DNA of 11,414 nt from Chloroflexota bacterium. GTDB taxonomy: Bacteria > Chloroflexota > Limnocylindria > QHBO01. Position 1 is the first letter of the stretch. Each line of letters starts with the position of its first letter. Below, in pieces: positions 1-5,489 of the stretch. The stretch lies in assembly GCA_031177555.1 (NCBI GenBank), contig JAPSGM010000038.1:1-11414 (forward strand), given 5' to 3'. The notes beneath the pieces were generated by a model. It did no database searches. It worked only from the letters and a program-made list of their open reading frames with translations, and was not told where the DNA came from. The position numbers and the translations under genes were made by a program.

Positions 1-1847
1 TCGTCGTCGGCCGTGATGGTCGCCGTGTTGGCGATGCCGTTCTCGCAGTCGTCCTCGAGCGCGGTCATCGTGATCTTCACGGTCCGGCTGTCGCCGTTCT
101 CGATCGTGCCGAAGTCGCAGTGGAGCGGCTCACCGGGCTCGATGCTGAGGTCGTCGCAGTCGTCCTTGTCGGCGCCGGTCACGGTCCACGTCCGGCCGGA
201 ACCGGCCGGATTGTCGTCATCGAGCTCGACGCCCTCCGAGTCGCCGACCCCGCCCGCGGTCACGACGATGGTGAAGCTCGCCTCGTGCCCGGCGATCACC
301 GGGTCGAGGTCGGCCGTCTTCTCCACGCGCGGATCGCGCCGAGGCGGATCCTCGAAGGCCACGTCAGCCGAAGCGGTCTCGCCGCTGAGCACGACCTCCT
401 GGTCCGGATCGGCGGGCAGGTCGTAGCCGGTCGGCGGCACCGTCTCGGTGATGAGGTAGGTCCCGAGCAGCAGCCCGGTGACGAGGAACTCGCCGTCGTC
501 CGGGTCCGCGTCGTTCGGGCCGTTGTCGGCGACGGTGATCGGGCCGAAGCCATCGGCAGCGCCGTCGATACCCTCCACGGTGAAGGTGGCCCCGCCGAGA
601 AGATCACCGCTCTGCTCGTCGACCTTCTCCCAGTTGATATCGCCCAGGCCGTTCACGAACGGACCGAACGTGACCGATCCGTTGAAGTCGACCGTCAGCG
701 TCTGGCAATTGGTGTCGATGATGTACCCGTCGGGCGCATCGGTCTCGCACACCTCGTACTCGCCGGGCTCGACATCGGACAGGTGGATGACGCCTTCATC
801 GGCGTCATCGTCCGGGTCCTGGTTGTCCGTGACGCTGAGCGAGCCGGTCTTGGTGAAGGGATTCGGGGTGATGCTGAAGGTGGCGCCGCCAAGCGAGTCG
901 CCGTCCTCGTCGTCCTTGAGGATCGTAATCTGCCCGCAGGTGCTGAAGTCGACGGGGACCGGGTCGATGCGGTCCTTCAGGTCGGCGCTGAACGAGTTCG
1001 ACGAGCGACTCTTGGTGAACACGCTGCCGAAGGCGCGGCAGTCGCCGCCCAGGATCGCGGTCAGGTTGAGCGCCGCCTCACCGAAGGTCGCCTCGGCCAG
1101 GTTGACGTTCGGGCCCGCGGGGTCCGGATCCTCGACGCAGTCCCAGACGCTGTCAGCGTTGACCGATCCCTCGGCCAGGCCGCTAGTGACGAGGTTGACC
1201 GGATTCACCCAGCGGCCCTTGTTGGCCGGCGAGCTGGTGGGATCGGGCTGGTCTTTGGCATCGCTGTCCCACGTGCGGAGGATCAGGTCGACCTTGTAGC
1301 CACCGATCGACCCGGGGTTGGCCTGGAAGTCGAAGGTGATCAGCAGGTCGCCTTCGGTGCGGACCTTCGTCACGCCGTTCGAGCTGACCTCATCGGACTG
1401 GTTGAACTCGTAGTCGATGGTGCTGGTGCCGGTCGAATCAGCGCGGACCCAGGCGAGGTAGACGAACAAGGCAGGGCCTGTCGCGGTGCTGATCGTCTCG
1501 CTGGCGATGTACTCGCGAAGGAGGTCGTCCTTGTTGTTCGGGATGGTCCCGGTCGAGAGAGTCGGGACGTCACTGTCCTCCTTGTTGTTGTTGCTCGAGA
1601 AGGACGTGTCGTTCGACCCGCTCGCGGTGTCGTCTTCGGTGACGAGGTTCGGCGGCGGCGTACACCAGTCGATCTCGTCGCCGTTGACCTCCAGGTTGCC
1701 GTCCAGGACGTCGAACGACGACGGCCCCAGCGCCAGCACAGGAGCGGACGAGAGCTGCGTCACCGGTGCCAGCGGGCCGACCACGACGTTGAGGAGGAAG
1801 GCCACCAGGATGGGAAGCGCGCGGAAGGAATTCGCTCGGGTAGTCAT
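1..1847 (-). CDS. Large secreted surface protein with SpaA-like and DUF11-like domains (C-terminus cut by window edge)
   Basis: At least 615 codons are visible and no stop is reached before base 1. The start is ATG at 1847, preceded by AAGGGGG about 9 nt upstream. Residues 1 to about 36 are a signal peptide: basic start, hydrophobic stretch LPILVAFLLNVVVG, small residues. Residues about 44-300 form a beta-rich N-terminal domain resembling those of bacterial choice-of-anchor surface proteins. Two prealbumin-like (SpaA/SdrD-B-like) repeats follow, about 304-399 (from ITILKDDEDGDSLGGATF) and 400-500 (from INWEKVDEQSGDLLGGATF). Each has an acidic loop (DNQDPDDDADEG; DNGPNDADPDDGEF) and a V/I-x-E-T...GY end. 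A DUF11-like domain starts near 506 (VEKTADLDPVIAGHEASF) and runs off the window. Cysteines are frequent (62, 237, 270, 304, 367, 381, 564, 577, 601), which fits disulfides outside the cell. Family knowledge places such repeats in stalks of adhesins or envelope proteins; the acidic loops could bind calcium (inference). The cell-wall or membrane anchor must lie outside the window. Partner and ligand are unknown. Confidence 0.88.
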   Translation of the reverse strand, partial: MTTRANSFRALPILVAFLLNVVVGPLAPVTQLSSAPVLALGPSSFDVLDGNLEVNGDEIDWCTPPPNLVTEDDTASGSNDTSFSSNNNKEDSDVPTLSTGTIPNNKDDLLREYIASETISTATGPALFVYLAWVRADSTGTSTIDYEFNQSDEVSSNGVTKVRTEGDLLITFDFQANPGSIGGYKVDLILRTWDSDAKDQPDPTSSPANKGRWVNPVNLVTSGLAEGSVNADSVWDCVEDPDPAGPNVNLAEATFGEAALNLTAILGGDCRAFGSVFTKSRSSNSFSADLKDRIDPVPVDFSTCGQITILKDDEDGDSLGGATFSITPNPFTKTGSLSVTDNQDPDDDADEGVIHLSDVEPGEYEVCETDAPDGYIIDTNCQTLTVDFNGSVTFGPFVNGLGDINWEKVDEQSGDLLGGATFTVEGIDGAADGFGPITVADNGPNDADPDDGEFLVTGLLLGTYLITETVPPTGYDLPADPDQEVVLSGETASADVAFEDPPRRDPRVEKTADLDPVIAGHEASFTIVVTAGGVGDSEGVELDDDNPAGSGRTWTVTGADKDDCDDLSIEPGEPLHCDFGTIENGDSRTVKITMTALEDDCENGIANTATITADD

Positions 1848-1853
1848 GCTCGG

Positions 1854-1868
1854 GTGCCCCCTTGGCAC
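1854..1868 (-). promoter_or_regulatory. Small hairpin over the Shine-Dalgarno sequence of the large surface-protein gene
   Basis: On the minus strand GTGCC-AAGGG-GGCAC can fold into a 5-bp stem with a 5-nt loop. The purine-rich Shine-Dalgarno stretch AAGGGGG is split between loop and stem, about 7 nt before the ATG at 1847. The fold could limit ribosome access, but a stem this short can occur by chance in GC-rich DNA. Confidence 0.25.
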
Positions 1869-2118
1869 TTGGGTCGGTCGTCTGCCCGCGACCGCCGGTC
1901 GATGAATCGATAAGGGCAAATCCAGGTGGACGGGTCGTGTCCGCTGGAGTTGCGATCGAGATCGGGACGGTCAGGGCAGCTCTGCCGGTCCGATCCGCTC
2001 GACCCGTCTTCGATTGCGCGGCTCCCGCTGCTTCCCCTCCGGGCGATGAGCCGATATGACGTTCGCCCTCGCCATCCCCCAGATCGCTCGGACGCCCGCC
2101 GATCAAGGCAGGAAACGC

Positions 2119-2147
2119 AGTATCACACCTGCCCGGTACTTTGGTAA
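2119..2147 (-). promoter_or_regulatory. Possible sigma-70-type promoter for the large surface-protein gene
   Basis: On the minus strand TTACCA (2142-2147) and GATACT (2119-2124) are separated by exactly 17 bp. Each matches its consensus (TTGACA, TATAAT) at four of six positions, and a TG one base upstream of the -10 gives an extended -10. The next gene upstream ends in a terminator, so an independent promoter is expected in this region. Confidence 0.4.
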
Positions 2148-2277
2148 CCCCCTACTTGACTCGCCCTTCACAGTCCGATGCGGTCTGGTGGGGTTCAGCC
2201 CGGCAGAAGCCGTTGACGTTCCGCAACGGGTCCTGGTACGCCACTGCCCTGGGTACCGGGCCAATGGCCAAGAGAAA

Positions 2278-2301
2278 GCCCCCGGTCCGAAGACCGGGGG
2301 C
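2278..2301 (-). terminator. Intrinsic terminator downstream of the repeat-stalk surface protein
   Basis: A perfect 10-bp GC-rich stem (GCCCCCGGTC paired with GACCGGGGGC) closes on a 4-nt CGAA loop, 19 nt after the TGA stop of the 2321-3148 gene. Read on the minus strand, the hairpin is followed by CTTTCTCTT, a pyrimidine-rich tail as expected for a Rho-independent terminator. It separates the two surface-protein genes into different transcripts. Confidence 0.8.
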
Positions 2302-2320
2302 CCTCAGCAGTGCTGACGGG

Positions 2321-3148
2321 TCAGCTGCGGGTACGCACCGCCTGCACGTTGACCCAGGCGAGTCCGGCCAGCGAGGCCAGCAGGATCGCACCGAAGACGA
2401 TGGTCGGCAGCGGGCTCGGCCCGTTGTCGGCGCCCATCGCGGTGTCCGGCGTGCTCGGCGCCGGGGTTCCGGTGCCGCCCATGACGGACTGCTCGACCGA
2501 AGCCTCAACAGACTGCTCGACCGAAGCCTCAACAGACTCCTCGACCGAAGCCTCCACCGACTCCTCGATCGACGGCGGGACGGACTCGACCGACGGCGGG
2601 ACCGACTCGACCGACGGCGGGACCGACTCGACCGACGGCGGAACCGACTCGACCGATGGCGCCTCCGACTCCTCCGGAGCATCCGGGAAGCAGAAGGAGA
2701 TGTGGCTCAGCCCCGACCACGGCGGAGTCTGAACTGCGGTGCCCTGGTCATTGCCCGGGGCGTGCAGTCCGGTGTCCGACGTCGTGCCGGCGTCACCATA
2801 GTCATACAGGTTCCCGCCAGGCCCGCCCTTCACGAAGACGGCCTGCACCGCCAGGTTCGAGGTGAAGTTGAACGTCGGGCCGTCATCGGTCTGGACGATC
2901 GTGATCGTGACCTCGAAGTCGCTGTCCGGATCCTCGTGAAGCCCGGCTGTCACGGGCTCGATCTTGAACTCGTGCTCGAAGTCTCCGAAGTCGCCACATG
3001 TCGGATTGCCCTGGAACAGCTGCGGGCTCACGTGCGTGGCCGGCGCCGGGCCGATCATCAATGAGAAGGTGAGGCCGAGGGCGGACAGCGCTGCCAGCAG
3101 GGCGGCCGGCCGCACCAGCCGGCGCTCTGGGGCGTTAGATGTATCCAT
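2321..3148 (-). CDS. Exported surface protein with Ser-Val-Glu repeat stalk and C-terminal membrane anchor
   Basis: The protein has 275 residues. The ATG at 3148 is preceded by CAGGAGA with 8-nt spacing. A signal peptide covers residues 1 to about 37 (hydrophobic LLAALSALGLTFSLMIG, then APA). A beta-rich domain (about 38-156) contains AVFVKGGPGGNLYDY and GLSHISFCF; C51 and C153 could form its only disulfide. This pattern recurs in secreted proteins of GC-rich bacteria, but no function is assigned to it that I can name. Residues about 164-222 form a low-complexity stalk: four PSVESVP heptads, then an acidic SVEASVEQ/SVEE array. After a Gly/Pro/Thr-rich linker, a single helix (about 244-268, LPTIVFGAILLASLAGLAWVN) and a short basic tail (RTRS) anchor it with the main domain outside. 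It is transcribed toward the large surface-protein gene, but a terminator lies between them. A structural or adhesive envelope role is inferred. Confidence 0.88.
   Translation of the reverse strand: MDTSNAPERRLVRPAALLAALSALGLTFSLMIGPAPATHVSPQLFQGNPTCGDFGDFEHEFKIEPVTAGLHEDPDSDFEVTITIVQTDDGPTFNFTSNLAVQAVFVKGGPGGNLYDYGDAGTTSDTGLHAPGNDQGTAVQTPPWSGLSHISFCFPDAPEESEAPSVESVPPSVESVPPSVESVPPSVESVPPSIEESVEASVEESVEASVEQSVEASVEQSVMGGTGTPAPSTPDTAMGADNGPSPLPTIVFGAILLASLAGLAWVNVQAVRTRS
2487..2570 (-). repeat. 24-bp tandem repeat array encoding SVEASVEQ-type octads
   Basis: Three full 24-bp units (2487-2510, 2511-2534, 2535-2558) and a partial fourth lie head to tail in frame. The first two units are identical and the third differs at a few positions. 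The period is a multiple of three, so gain or loss of units changes stalk length without a frameshift. Confidence 0.85.
2571..2654 (-). repeat. 21-bp tandem repeat array encoding PSVESVP heptads
   Basis: Four adjacent 21-bp units (2571-2591, 2592-2612, 2613-2633, 2634-2654) are nearly identical; units 1 and 4 each differ from the middle two by one base. This array abuts the 24-bp array, so the stalk has two segments: a proline-containing one next to the beta domain and an acidic proline-free one nearer the membrane. Confidence 0.88.
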
Positions 3149-3226
3149 CGATAAGGTCTCCTGTGATCTCCAGATCCCCTGGTGTGCGGCTCAGGCGCCG
3201 TGCTCCCCCTGGGTCTTGGGATGCGC

Positions 3227-3259
3227 AGAGTACTAGCAAGTCCTGCACCTGACTAGTAC
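3227..3259 (-). promoter_or_regulatory. Promoter of the repeat-stalk surface protein overlapped by an inverted repeat
   Basis: On the minus strand TAGTCA (3250-3255) and TACTCT (3227-3232) are 17 bp apart, and the predicted transcript start leaves a leader of about 70 nt. A perfect 7-bp inverted repeat, GTACTAG (3230-3236) and CTAGTAC (3253-3259) with a 16-bp spacer, overlaps both hexamers. Its arms are 23 bp apart, about two helical turns, as for a dimeric repressor. Hexamer matches to consensus are modest. Confidence 0.4.
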
Positions 3260-3376
3260 CCATGGGCAGCGAGTTTGTCCCGCAAGTGACATACAGGTGT
3301 GGTCTGGTGCAGTACGGGCGCGGCGGAAGTGTTGCTGCCGGGCACCATCGGTCCTGGGAAGGTGGTACTGGGGATT

Positions 3377-4021
3377 TCAGCCGGTGCGACCCCGCGGCTC
3401 GAGCAGGACGACCTGACTCTCGTCCGGGAGCGAGCTGTGGGTCACGGCTGCCTTGGGCTGGCGGACCGGGTCGGTGATGCCCATCTCATGCAGGAACTTG
3501 TCGGCGCTCATCAGGTCGGTGGAGCCGCCATCCACAGCGTAGTGCATGGGGATCACGATCTTTGGGCTGACCTGAGCCACGACCTCGGCGGCCTCGGCCG
3601 GCGAGATGGTGAAGGTGCCGCCGGCGGGCACCAGGAGCACGTCCACGGGCCCGAGCTCGGAGAGCTGCTCTTCGGTCAGGAGGTGGCCCAGGTCCCCGAG
3701 GTGGCCGACGTGCACGCCGTCGAGCTCGACGCTGAAGACGACGTTGCCACCGCGCTCCGCCCCGCGTGACCCGTCGTGGAAGGTGCGGACGCCGGTAACC
3801 AGGGCGCCGTGGTACTCGTACTCACCCGGTCGCGTCAGCGTCAGGCCGGCCGTGATCGAGCGGGTGTAGGCATGGTCCTTGTGGTCGTGGGACAGGGTCA
3901 GCAGGTCCACGTCGTGCCTGCCGGCCACGAAGCCGGTCGACGGCGGGCACGGGTCGGTGATGACCGTCGCCTCGCGCCCCTTCAGGCGGAAGCAGGCGCG
4001 GCCGTACCAGGTGATCTCCAT
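3377..4021 (-). CDS. MBL-fold (metallo-beta-lactamase superfamily) metal-dependent hydrolase
   Basis: The protein has 214 residues from the ATG at 4021 (MEITWYGRACFRLKG), the usual N-terminus of the short Lactamase_B_3/UlaG-like branch; an upstream in-frame start at 4165 would add 48 residues with no family match. Metal ligands are all visible: SHDHKDH at 44-50 (H45, H47, D49, H50), H82 in FHDGS, D110 in HLGDLGH, and H160 in IPMHY. The set predicts a two-metal site and hydrolytic activity. The substrate is unknown; relatives act on phosphodiester, lactone or phosphonate-type bonds. The usual His in the N-terminal GHSCF-like motif is Arg here (GRACF), which is not a metal ligand. There is no signal peptide, so it is cytoplasmic. 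It is divergent from the metallopeptidase gene and its -10 box lies 10 nt before the ATG, suggesting a leaderless or nearly leaderless mRNA. Confidence 0.9.
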   Translation of the reverse strand: MEITWYGRACFRLKGREATVITDPCPPSTGFVAGRHDVDLLTLSHDHKDHAYTRSITAGLTLTRPGEYEYHGALVTGVRTFHDGSRGAERGGNVVFSVELDGVHVGHLGDLGHLLTEEQLSELGPVDVLLVPAGGTFTISPAEAAEVVAQVSPKIVIPMHYAVDGGSTDLMSADKFLHEMGITDPVRQPKAAVTHSSLPDESQVVLLEPRGRTG

Positions 4022-4031
4022 CGGTCGGGGG

Positions 4032-4037
4032 AGTGTA
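4032..4037 (-). promoter_or_regulatory. -10 box of the MBL hydrolase gene, consistent with a leaderless mRNA
   Basis: TACACT on the minus strand ends 10 nt before the ATG at 4021. No Shine-Dalgarno sequence is present in between (CCCCCGACCG). No recognisable -35 hexamer lies 17 bp upstream, where the left arm of the 4049-4084 inverted repeat sits instead. Confidence 0.45.
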
Positions 4038-4048
4038 GCCGGACAGCA

Positions 4049-4084
4049 CGAGCGCCGGTGCCCGCCCAATGACACCGGCGCTCG
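4049..4084. promoter_or_regulatory. Perfect 12-bp inverted repeat between divergent genes
   Basis: CGAGCGCCGGTG (4049-4060) and CACCGGCGCTCG (4073-4084) are perfect reverse complements around a 12-bp spacer, so the arms are 24 bp apart. The left arm covers the expected -35 region of the MBL hydrolase gene. No T-tract follows on either strand, so an operator or a structured DNA/RNA element is more likely than a terminator. Confidence 0.6.
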
Positions 4085-4203
4085 AAGGAGGGAGGGTGGA
4101 GGTAGAAACCCGACTGGATCTCCAACTCGCGGACGTAACGCTACCGAGCGGATGTGAATCCCCAAGGCCGATGAGCCTTAAGAAACCTGAACGTTTGGCG
4201 GAT

Positions 4204-4208
4204 GGGAG
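4204..4208 (+). promoter_or_regulatory. Possible ribosome binding site of the metallopeptidase gene
   Basis: GGGAG lies 9 nt before the ATG at 4218 and supports that start. An alternative reading of the same bases is a -10-like GAGAAT (4206-4211) 6 nt before the ATG, as in the leaderless genes nearby. The sequence does not decide between them. Confidence 0.35.
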
Positions 4209-4217
4209 AATGGGCCG

Positions 4218-5486
4218 ATGCCCGTCGCCGGCCGGATCCTGGTCCTCGCGCTCGTCGCGCTCCTGAGCGCGGCCGCAGTCGTCGTGCTGGTGGCGGTCCG
4301 CGTGGAGCCCCCCACCGCCGGCGCGTCCCCCTCGGCGGCAGCCAGCGCCGATGTCTCCGCCGGGCCGTCGGCGACGCAGCAGGCGACCCCCGCCGACCCC
4401 GCCGAGGTCTTCGCGGCCATCGAAGCCGAGGTCCTCGAGCTGCGCGGCCTGGAGGCGCCGGACATCGGGCCGGCGGAGATCATCGGCCGCGACCAGCTCG
4501 CCGTGGAGCTGGAGGAGCTGCTCGCCGCCGAGTGGACCGAGCAGGAGCTCTTCCGCTCGAACATGACGCTGCGGGCGATGGGGCTGCTGGACGCGGACCA
4601 GGACCTGCGCGAGCTGACCCAGCGGCTGCTGGAGGGCCAGGTGATCGGGTTCTACGACCCGATCGAGGAGCGCATGGTCGTGGTCAGCGACGAGGGGCTC
4701 AGCGTCACGGCGCGCATCACCTACGCCCACGAGTACACCCACGCCCTGCAGGACGCGGCGTTCGACAGCTTCGACGCGCGAGAGGACCTCACCGACGACG
4801 ACGCCATCCTGGCGCGGCAGGCCTTGGAGGAGGGCGACGCGACCGCGCTCATGTTCCAGTGGGCCTTACAGAGCCTCAGTGCCGAGGAGCTCGCCGAGGT
4901 CGGCGCACAGCCGTTGCCGGACCTGAGCGGGGTCCCCGGCTGGATGGTGGCGCAGCTGCTCTTCCCGTACGAGCAGGGCCTGGCCTTCGTCACGGCGCTC
5001 CGCAGGACCGGCGGCTGGGAAGCCGTGGACGATGCCTACACCGATGCGCCGGCCTCCACCGAGCAGGTCATCCACCCCGACAAGTACCTGGCCGGCGAGG
5101 AGCCGGTGCGCGTCGAGGCGGCCGCGCTGGCGGACATCTTCGGCCGGGGCTGGCGCGACCTCGAGGCGACGACCATGGGGGAGGCCATGATCCACATCTG
5201 GCTGGCCGACCTGGGCGTCGCCGATCGCACTGCGGCCGACGCGGCCATGGGCTGGGGCGGCGACCGCCTGGTCGTGGCCACCGGCCTCGACGACGCCTGG
5301 ATGCTGGCGTGGCGCATCGCCTGGGACGCTCCCGCGGAGGCCGACCAGTTCGCGGCGGCATACGGCGCCGCTAACCCGGGCGGGCTGGCGTCGGAGCTGG
5401 TCCGGGCCTCGGACACGGAGACGCTGGTCGTTCACGCCAGCTCGGACGGGGTGCTGGCCGCGGCACTCCCGCGCCTCGAGCGGTAG
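4218..5486 (+). CDS. Membrane-anchored putative zinc metallopeptidase (HEYTH)
   Basis: The protein has 422 residues. Residues about 6-28 are one hydrophobic helix (signal anchor or signal peptide), followed by an Ala/Ser/Pro/Thr-rich linker to about 60; no lipobox is visible. A mostly helical domain fills the rest. The key motif is AHEYTHALQD (170-179) with the zincin core H171-E172-x-x-H175. The third ligand is probably a glutamate in ALEEGDAT (E204 or E205), about 30 residues later, as in gluzincins. VIGFYDPIEERMVVV just before the motif is the edge-strand region expected in such peptidases. A second conserved-looking part follows (PYEQGLAFVTALRRTGGWEAVDDAY; HPDKYLAGEEP). Similar HEYTHALQD proteins are known in GC-rich Gram-positives and Chloroflexota but are largely uncharacterised. 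The active domain should be outside the membrane; substrates are unknown. The gene converges on argS with a 3-bp gap. Confidence 0.82.
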   Translation: MPVAGRILVLALVALLSAAAVVVLVAVRVEPPTAGASPSAAASADVSAGPSATQQATPADPAEVFAAIEAEVLELRGLEAPDIGPAEIIGRDQLAVELEELLAAEWTEQELFRSNMTLRAMGLLDADQDLRELTQRLLEGQVIGFYDPIEERMVVVSDEGLSVTARITYAHEYTHALQDAAFDSFDAREDLTDDDAILARQALEEGDATALMFQWALQSLSAEELAEVGAQPLPDLSGVPGWMVAQLLFPYEQGLAFVTALRRTGGWEAVDDAYTDAPASTEQVIHPDKYLAGEEPVRVEAAALADIFGRGWRDLEATTMGEAMIHIWLADLGVADRTAADAAMGWGGDRLVVATGLDDAWMLAWRIAWDAPAEADQFAAAYGAANPGGLASELVRASDTETLVVHASSDGVLAAALPRLER

Positions 5487-5489
5487 CGC

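Larger units (their letters stand above)
1848..2277. other. Long intergenic leader/promoter region upstream of the large surface-protein gene
   Basis: This stretch of about 430 bp holds no convincing gene on either strand; the reading frames crossing it lack domains and start signals. It contains the probable promoter (2119-2147), the ribosome-site hairpin next to the start codon, a small dyad CCGTTG-N8-CAACGG at 2210-2229, and three GGTAC words (near 2135, 2234 and 2252). If the promoter call is right, the mRNA leader is roughly 260 nt, long enough for a regulatory RNA. No known riboswitch core was recognised. Confidence 0.5.

Noticed and set aside
120..1913. A 597-codon open frame on the plus strand opposite the large surface-protein gene
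   Set aside because: It is antisense to a frame with a signal peptide and recognisable SpaA-like and DUF11-like domains. Its product is Arg/Val/Asp-rich with no motif, as expected from the mirror frame of a GC-rich gene.
2210..2229. Dyad CCGTTG-N8-CAACGG just beyond the terminator
   Set aside because: Six-bp arms in a 430-bp GC-rich region are not remarkable, and no promoter hexamer lies next to it; mentioned only within the intergenic description.
4149..4159. Words shared with the 8752 palindromic element elsewhere (CGGATGTGAAT at 4149-4159, GTCACTTGCGGGA on the minus strand at 3278-3290, GTCACGTTTC at 11324-11333)
   Set aside because: Each matches only 10 or so bases of a 44-bp unit. About one such 10-base match is expected by chance over both strands of this window, so they are not called as copies, though a genome-wide search could change that.
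4022..4165. Upstream start of the MBL hydrolase at 4165, adding 48 residues
   Set aside because: The family begins at MEITWYG. The extension would cover the intergenic inverted repeat and the -10 box and shows no signal peptide or domain.
4202..5374. A 390-codon plus-strand frame overlapping the metallopeptidase
   Set aside because: It is the shifted frame of the same gene: Arg/Gly/Ala-rich, without motifs, while the 4218 frame carries the HEXXH motif and an N-terminal helix.
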